This document shows positions 4,694-7,795 of a stretch of 7,795 bases of DNA, one piece after another; position 1 is the stretch's first letter, and each line of letters opens with the position of its first letter. The notes below the pieces were generated by a model. That model did no database searches, had not been told where the DNA came from, and saw only the letters and a list, made by a program, of their open reading frames with translations. The DNA lies in the NCBI GenBank assembly GCA_027017025.1, contig JALURH010000219.1:1-7795 (forward strand), read 5' to 3'. Source of the stretch: Thermofilaceae archaeon. Lineage in GTDB: Archaea; Thermoproteota; Thermoprotei; Thermofilales; Thermofilaceae. The translations under genes and the position numbers were made by a program.

Positions 4694-7015
4694 ATGGGGG
4701 CTAGGTCAGCACTCCTAGCACTACTAGCTATATTACTAGTTCTGCCGCCAGTAGTTTGTCAACCACAAGAGCTAAGAGTAAAGAATATTGGGGCAAAAAT
4801 ACTAGAGTTCGAGATTTTTTCTCCAGTAAACCAGACTTATAGCGTAGATATCTGGGTTCTGAACCTCAATAATACTGTTATTTATAGAGAAACTAAGTTG
4901 GTGAGTGGAAGAGTAGCCATAGGTAAAATAAATCTTATGGGCTATCCTCCGGGATACTATATTCTCAGGATAGTACTGTATGAGGGTGATAAACAATACC
5001 TTTTTTCTCGGCAGATAGTGCTTTCCCCCACAGATGATGATTTCGCTGCATTGCTCTCAGGTATAGCGGTTCTAATCTCCGATATTGAGACATACCGTAT
5101 ACCTAGGGCTGATATCAACGCTAGCCTAGAGATACATTATGCTAGGGAGTACTTCAGGAAGGCTCTACTAGCCTCCCTGGAGGGGAGGTGGGAGGAAGCA
5201 TTGGTGTACTACCTTAAGTCTAGGGAGAAAGTGGAGGAAATCAGATTATATTTTAGGGAAAGAATATATCCTAGGGAACCCCTAGCTTTACTGCTGGAGG
5301 AACTCGAGGAGTACTTGTATTTCGACTCTAGGCTTGTTTTCCAGTTTTGGATAAATATTCTGGCTACAGCACTTTTCCTACCAGTACTCTTTGTGTTCCT
5401 AGCCCCACTATTTATCTCGAGTCCTTATAGGTGGGTGGAGAATGTAACTACGCTAATAGAGGTTTCGGATTACTTTAGGGAGAAGGTTAAGGAGGACGTA
5501 CATAGGAGGTTAGAGAGCATGCTTACTATCGGAGGGGAACTTGTGGATACAACATATAGAACATTCGCTATGGCCTTCATTTCAACATTTATTGCAACAC
5601 TCGGGTTACTGGCTGATAATCCTGTTGTAATTATAGGATCTATGCTTATAGCACCAGTATTCTCTATAGCTGCTGGAAGCTCAATAGGAATGGCATTCAG
5701 GGAAGAGGCGGTAGGTGAGACGAGAGGCGAAGATGTATTCTACCGCGGCGTAAAAGGGGAGCTATATATGATCCTTGGTTCAATAATTGTAGCTTTTCTA
5801 ACTGTAAAGGCGATATCGTCTGTCTACCCAGTGATCCCCGGGAAAGAAATACTTCTTAGGTCGAGACCAAATCTTAGTGATTTAGGGGTTGCATTAGGCG
5901 CTGGGCTAGCCGGAACTCTTAGCGTAGCTGGTAGGAAAGAGCTTTCAGGGATTATTGGGTCTGCTATAGCTATAGCGTTGGTGCCTCCCCTCTCTGTCGT
6001 GGGGATAGGGCTAGCTATCTCTAGGCCTGATATAGCTCTTGGTGCCTTAAGCCTCCTATTCGTTAACGTAATTTCCATTAAGCTCGGGGGAGTTATAACA
6101 GCTAAGCTATATACTTTAGCGCCTCTTTTCACCTCTGTTCTAGAACTGGCTAGTGTGAGGAGGATAGATGTTTTCGAAATACTTAAGGATTCCTTTAGCC
6201 TATGGCTTAGTCTAATACTTGATATAAGCTTAATTAGAGCTAAAGCGGACCATAGATACTATATAAAACACGCGTCTAAGACTATATTCAAATACGCTGT
6301 CTGCCCTATACTAATAGTCGAGGTCTTCGGCCTCCTAGTTTCTACAGATATATCCTCCCTATCTGCTGAAGCCATCCGCCTAGTTGCCCAACCACTAACC
6401 GATTTCCTTAATCTCTTGCCCTGGTTTATAGAGACATCTCTCTTTTATCTCAGCTTACTACTGTTAATTGAACTATCCCTAAGGCTAATACGCCAACGAG
6501 CGAAGAGTTTTCGAACAAGAGTATTGTTCCTCGTACATTCAGCTATTTTCTGGTTAATATTCTCTTCCTACACAAGTATCTACCTATATCCTAGAGCTAA
6601 TATCGTTATTCTAGCTACATACATACCTCTAGTAATTTTAGTATTTAAGTGGAGAGTGTTGAGAAGAGATTGGGCGAAAATCTTTATAGGTGGATTTGCA
6701 ATATTCTCTCTAATATTTATGGTTCTCCAGAGTACAGTTATTTACCAATACATGGTTAGGACAGAGGAACTTAGCTCGGCGATTAAGATTGTTAAATATG
6801 CTACCTCAACATTTTTCGACGTACCGTTAAGAGATGTTGAAGCCCATTTAACGGCTGAGAGAATACCTAGGCTTCGCGTTAGTATCGCTGTACCACTTAA
6901 GAATATAGAAATAGTAAAGACTCTCAGTAGCAAGCTTGATATTCTAGTTAGAACTCTAAGGAAACTTGGAGGAAAGAACCTAGAAATAGAAATACTTCTC
7001 AAACTTCTACCCTAG
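4694..7015 (+). CDS. Large DUF389 membrane protein with secreted N-terminal domain and C-terminal membrane extension
   Basis: 773 aa, function unknown. Residues 1-22 are a signal peptide (LLALLAILLVLPPVV, likely cut near VCQ). Residues about 26-110 are beta-rich, Ig-like in pattern, ending GYYILRIVLYEG...RQIVLSP. Residues 114-210 are helical with a TPR-like helix pair (about 146-186). A membrane anchor lies at about 216-241. After a charged linker (250-288) comes the DUF389 core: hydrophobic helices at 289-306 and 310-334 (VVIIGSMLIAPV), 357-377, then RPNLSDLGVALGAGLAG (391-407), GSAIAIALVPPLSVVGIGLA (422-441) and 447-474, all typical of this family. Four or five more membrane helices (about 533-551, 571-597, 608-630, 635-652, 660-685) precede a soluble alpha/beta tail (690-773). 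The ATG is fixed by an in-frame TAG directly before it. DUF389 proteins as I know them are usually about 300-500 aa, so both ends are additions. A transport or sensing role is only a guess. Confidence 0.87.
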   Translation: MGARSALLALLAILLVLPPVVCQPQELRVKNIGAKILEFEIFSPVNQTYSVDIWVLNLNNTVIYRETKLVSGRVAIGKINLMGYPPGYYILRIVLYEGDKQYLFSRQIVLSPTDDDFAALLSGIAVLISDIETYRIPRADINASLEIHYAREYFRKALLASLEGRWEEALVYYLKSREKVEEIRLYFRERIYPREPLALLLEELEEYLYFDSRLVFQFWINILATALFLPVLFVFLAPLFISSPYRWVENVTTLIEVSDYFREKVKEDVHRRLESMLTIGGELVDTTYRTFAMAFISTFIATLGLLADNPVVIIGSMLIAPVFSIAAGSSIGMAFREEAVGETRGEDVFYRGVKGELYMILGSIIVAFLTVKAISSVYPVIPGKEILLRSRPNLSDLGVALGAGLAGTLSVAGRKELSGIIGSAIAIALVPPLSVVGIGLAISRPDIALGALSLLFVNVISIKLGGVITAKLYTLAPLFTSVLELASVRRIDVFEILKDSFSLWLSLILDISLIRAKADHRYYIKHASKTIFKYAVCPILIVEVFGLLVSTDISSLSAEAIRLVAQPLTDFLNLLPWFIETSLFYLSLLLLIELSLRLIRQRAKSFRTRVLFLVHSAIFWLIFSSYTSIYLYPRANIVILATYIPLVILVFKWRVLRRDWAKIFIGGFAIFSLIFMVLQSTVIYQYMVRTEELSSAIKIVKYATSTFFDVPLRDVEAHLTAERIPRLRVSIAVPLKNIEIVKTLSSKLDILVRTLRKLGGKNLEIEILLKLLP

Positions 7016-7076
7016 GATAGGATTAGGGGCTGGAACGTTAAATGGCGGCTTTCTATATTATTCCATTTTTCCCTAG

Positions 7077-7087
7077 CTTTATAAACC
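7077..7087 (+). promoter_or_regulatory. Strong TATA-like box upstream of the GC-rich island
   Basis: CTTTATAAACC is close to the ideal crenarchaeal A-box. On the plus strand it predicts a transcription start near 7107, just before the GC-rich island. The element is nearly symmetric and lacks an obvious A-rich BRE on either side, so direction is uncertain. Confidence 0.5.
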
Positions 7088-7126
7088 TTAAAAAGGAGTT
7101 TTATCAACGATTTACCGGTAATTCCC

Positions 7127-7161
7127 TATGGGGCTATGGGAGCATTGCTCTAAGCCCCATA
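7127..7161 (+). repeat. Long hairpin: 9-bp perfect stem plus inner stem
   Basis: TATGGGGCT (7127-7135) pairs perfectly with AGCCCCATA (7153-7161). Inside, a small asymmetric bulge (ATG against A) leads to a second stem, GAGC (7140-7143) with GCTC (7147-7150) plus a G-T pair, closed by a 3-nt loop. It is the most stable local structure in the window. Confidence 0.75.
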
Positions 7162-7162
7162 A

Positions 7163-7188
7163 AGCGTAGATAGGAGGCCCATGACGCT
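7163..7188 (+). repeat. Second adjacent hairpin
   Basis: AGCGT (7163-7167) pairs with ACGCT (7184-7188). Within it, ATAGG (7170-7174) can pair with CCCAT (7178-7182) with one mismatch, leaving a 3-nt loop. It follows the first hairpin after 1 nt, which suggests coaxial stacking in one folded RNA. Confidence 0.55.
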
Positions 7189-7387
7189 AGCCTCAACCAC
7201 CACCCACAATCTCACAGGGGTAAGCAAATCTCCACAGGCGAGGCCGGAACCCATCAAACCATACCATAAAACAAAAAGCCATAGAGTAATACGGTTAGAG
7301 GAAACTGTAAAAGTAGCTAGGTATTTTTGACTTCATAGCTAGGGGGTAATTGCTGGTATATTAGCAGAAGATTTTTCCGTAAAATTA

Positions 7388-7585
7388 TTAATAAAACCTA
7401 ATTTTTATAATATCGCCAACAACATTTATCTTCACTTCATTTGCCAATTCCTCAATAGCTCTTATTATCTGTTCCTCAGAATAACCAAGTTCCCGTAACT
7501 CGTCTTTTAGAACTCTACCTACGCCATTAAACATGTTTTTGGATGCTAAGGATATTATAGTCTCCTTTAGCTTCTCATGTTCCAT
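7388..7585 (-). CDS. Small (65-aa) probable winged-helix protein of unknown function
   Basis: I do not recognise a named family. The predicted pattern is helix (2-16), helix (20-33, GVGRVLKDELRELG), helix (35-49, SEEQIIRAIEELANE), then two short beta strands (VKINVV and DIIKIRF). This helix-helix-helix-strand-strand order resembles a minimal winged helix-turn-helix DNA-binding domain, with Y-S-E-E-Q-I-I-R-A-I like the recognition region. No cysteines or metal motif are present, and there is no signal peptide. A TATA-like element 26 bp upstream of the ATG predicts a leaderless mRNA, which supports the start and the reality of the gene. It ends in AT-rich sequence with short T-runs on its own strand. 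A role as a small regulator is inference only. Confidence 0.65.
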   Translation of the reverse strand: MEHEKLKETIISLASKNMFNGVGRVLKDELRELGYSEEQIIRAIEELANEVKINVVGDIIKIRFY

Positions 7586-7607
7586 GTTAATTATATCATC
7601 ACTAATT

Positions 7608-7616
7608 GATATAAGC
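7608..7616. promoter_or_regulatory. Shared, possibly bidirectional TATA element
   Basis: GATATAAGC on the plus strand reads GCTTATATC on the minus strand. Its centre (about 7611) is about 26 bp from the ATG of the 65-aa gene at 7585 and about 26 bp from the predicted 5' end of the plus-strand C/D sRNA (about 7637, two bases before box C). One box could therefore serve both, each direction having ideal archaeal spacing. Confidence 0.5.
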
Positions 7617-7636
7617 TAATTCTTAGCTATTCCTAC

Positions 7637-7695
7637 TGGTGATGAACCTACGGCCCACTACTGAGGTTTCATGAAGAAAAAGCTGTTAACTGATA
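7637..7695 (+). ncRNA. Candidate C/D box guide sRNA (plus strand)
   Basis: Boxes appear in the right order: C GTGATGA (7639-7645, exact), D' CTGA (7661-7664, exact), C' ATGAAGA (7671-7677, one mismatch) and D CTGA (7690-7693, exact). The C'-D guide is 12 nt (7678-7689), the archaeal standard; the C-D' guide is 15 nt, slightly long; the D'-C' loop is 6 nt. Archaeal C/D sRNAs bind L7Ae, Nop5 and fibrillarin and direct 2'-O-methylation of rRNA or tRNA at the base paired five nucleotides upstream of D or D'. Predicted targets are UAGUGGGCCGUAGGU (5th base G, via D') and UUAACAGCUUUU (5th base C, via D). I could not match these to rRNA from memory. The terminal stem is weak. A second CTGA at 7698 could be an alternative D box. 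Confidence 0.72.
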
Positions 7696-7717
7696 AGCTG
7701 ATACCTACTATGCAATT

Positions 7718-7769
7718 ACTCAGCTCCGCCGAAACTCTTCACAGATCGGGCGTACTAGATTCATCACCA
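7718..7769 (-). ncRNA. Candidate C/D box guide sRNA (minus strand)
   Basis: On the minus strand: box C GTGATGA (7767-7761, exact), a D'-like CCGA (7749-7746, one mismatch), C' GTGAAGA (7742-7736, one mismatch) and D CTGA (7723-7720, exact). The C'-D guide is exactly 12 nt (7735-7724), the C-D' guide 11 nt and the D'-C' spacer 3 nt, which fits compact archaeal sRNAs. The D guide would pair with CUCCGCCGAAAC, modifying the G at its fifth position. The promoter would lie at or past the window edge. It is convergent with the plus-strand sRNA, about 20 nt away. Confidence is lower because D' is imperfect and no terminal stem is clear. Confidence 0.62.
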
Positions 7770-7795
7770 ACTAGGTCTATTACGATTCCTTTGTA

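Larger units (their letters stand above)
7107..7328 (+). ncRNA. Putative structured non-coding RNA of unknown class
   Basis: The predicted span runs from the promoter-derived start to a T-run. In an AT-rich hyperthermophile genome, a GC-rich gene-free island is a known hallmark of structural RNA. Two consecutive hairpins are visible (7127-7161 and 7163-7188), and a long-range pairing GCCTC (7190-7194) with GAGGC (7240-7244) could close a third domain. I do not recognise it as tRNA, 5S, SRP RNA, RNase P RNA, or a C/D or H/ACA guide. The competing reading is that this is the right end of a decayed IS200/IS605-type element on the minus strand: an open frame there stops inside the first hairpin. 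I regard the class as undecided. Confidence 0.4.
7016..7387. other. 372-bp gene-free stretch with a GC-rich structured island
   Basis: No convincing protein gene is seen. From left to right it holds a short T-run (7066-7070) after the membrane-protein gene, a strong TATA-like box (7077-7087), a GC-rich island (about 55% GC over 7121-7260) with two adjacent hairpins, an imperfect direct repeat, a T-run (7324-7328), and the 8-mer TAGCTAGG twice (7314-7321 and 7336-7343). Confidence 0.7.

Noticed and set aside
4802..4996. Minus-strand open frame of 64 codons
   Set aside because: Antisense to the N-terminal external region of the DUF389 protein; no motif or initiation signal.
5824..6132. Minus-strand open frame of 102 codons
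   Set aside because: Antisense to the most conserved part of DUF389; composition looks like a mirror of small hydrophobic codons.
6742..7002. Minus-strand open frame of 86 codons
   Set aside because: Antisense to the C-terminal tail of the DUF389 protein, with no promoter or recognisable domain.
7107..7328. Known RNA class for the GC-rich island (tRNA, 5S, SRP RNA, RNase P RNA, H/ACA)
   Set aside because: No T-arm GTTC motif, no 5S or SRP helix 8 pattern, no convincing RNase P core (GAGGAAACTG at 7298-7307 only loosely recalls its conserved GAGGAAAGTC and is on the wrong side), and no ACA directly after a pocket-bearing stem.
1..7795. CRISPR array or tandem repeats
   Set aside because: No 24-37 bp repeats at regular spacing were seen; only short direct repeats of 8-12 nt.

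Overview
The window looks like chromosomal DNA from a hyperthermophilic or thermophilic crenarchaeon (Thermoprotei). The signs are: AT-rich A/T-box promoters about 26 bp from start codons (several genes look leaderless), a crenarchaeal-style anti-SD match (GGTGAT, AAGGAG), arginine codons that are almost all AGG/AGA, heavy use of ATA and CTA, thermostable-style protein composition, and two candidate C/D box guide RNAs at the right edge. No genus can be assigned from sequence alone.

Layout. Left edge (1-244, +): the C-terminal part of a GNAT acetyltransferase cut by the window edge. It converges, with only 4 nt between stops, on a minus-strand block. That block, read in its own direction, is an HD-domain hydrolase (4456-3566), a promoter, an ABC exporter with an N-terminal PH-like domain (3486-1318), a DUF1854 protein 2 nt behind it (1315-815), and an O6-alkylguanine-DNA alkyltransferase (743-249). 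The ABC/DUF1854 pair is almost certainly translationally coupled, and the same pairing is known in bacteria. Its substrate is unknown here.

From a 237-bp AT-rich divergent region, a 773-aa membrane protein (4694-7015, +) runs right. It has a signal peptide, an extracytoplasmic beta-rich and helical region, a membrane anchor, a DUF389 core and extra C-terminal membrane helices. This is the most unusual protein in the window.

Right end (7016-7795). A 372-bp gene-free stretch holds a GC-rich island (about 55% GC over 7121-7260) with two adjacent hairpins, downstream of a strong TATA-like box. It could be a plus-strand structured RNA or, read on the minus strand, the remnant of a transposon end. 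After it come a 65-aa probable winged-helix protein (7585-7388, -) and two convergent C/D box sRNA candidates (7637-7695 + and 7769-7718 -). One TATA-like element centred near 7611 sits 26 bp from both the leaderless ATG of the 65-aa gene and the predicted 5' end of the plus-strand sRNA, suggesting a single two-way promoter.

How the genes work together: apart from the ABC/DUF1854 pair, the genes seem to be unrelated single units (DNA repair, nucleotide or phosphoester hydrolysis, membrane function, RNA modification). No CRISPR array, tRNA, rRNA or intact insertion sequence was seen.
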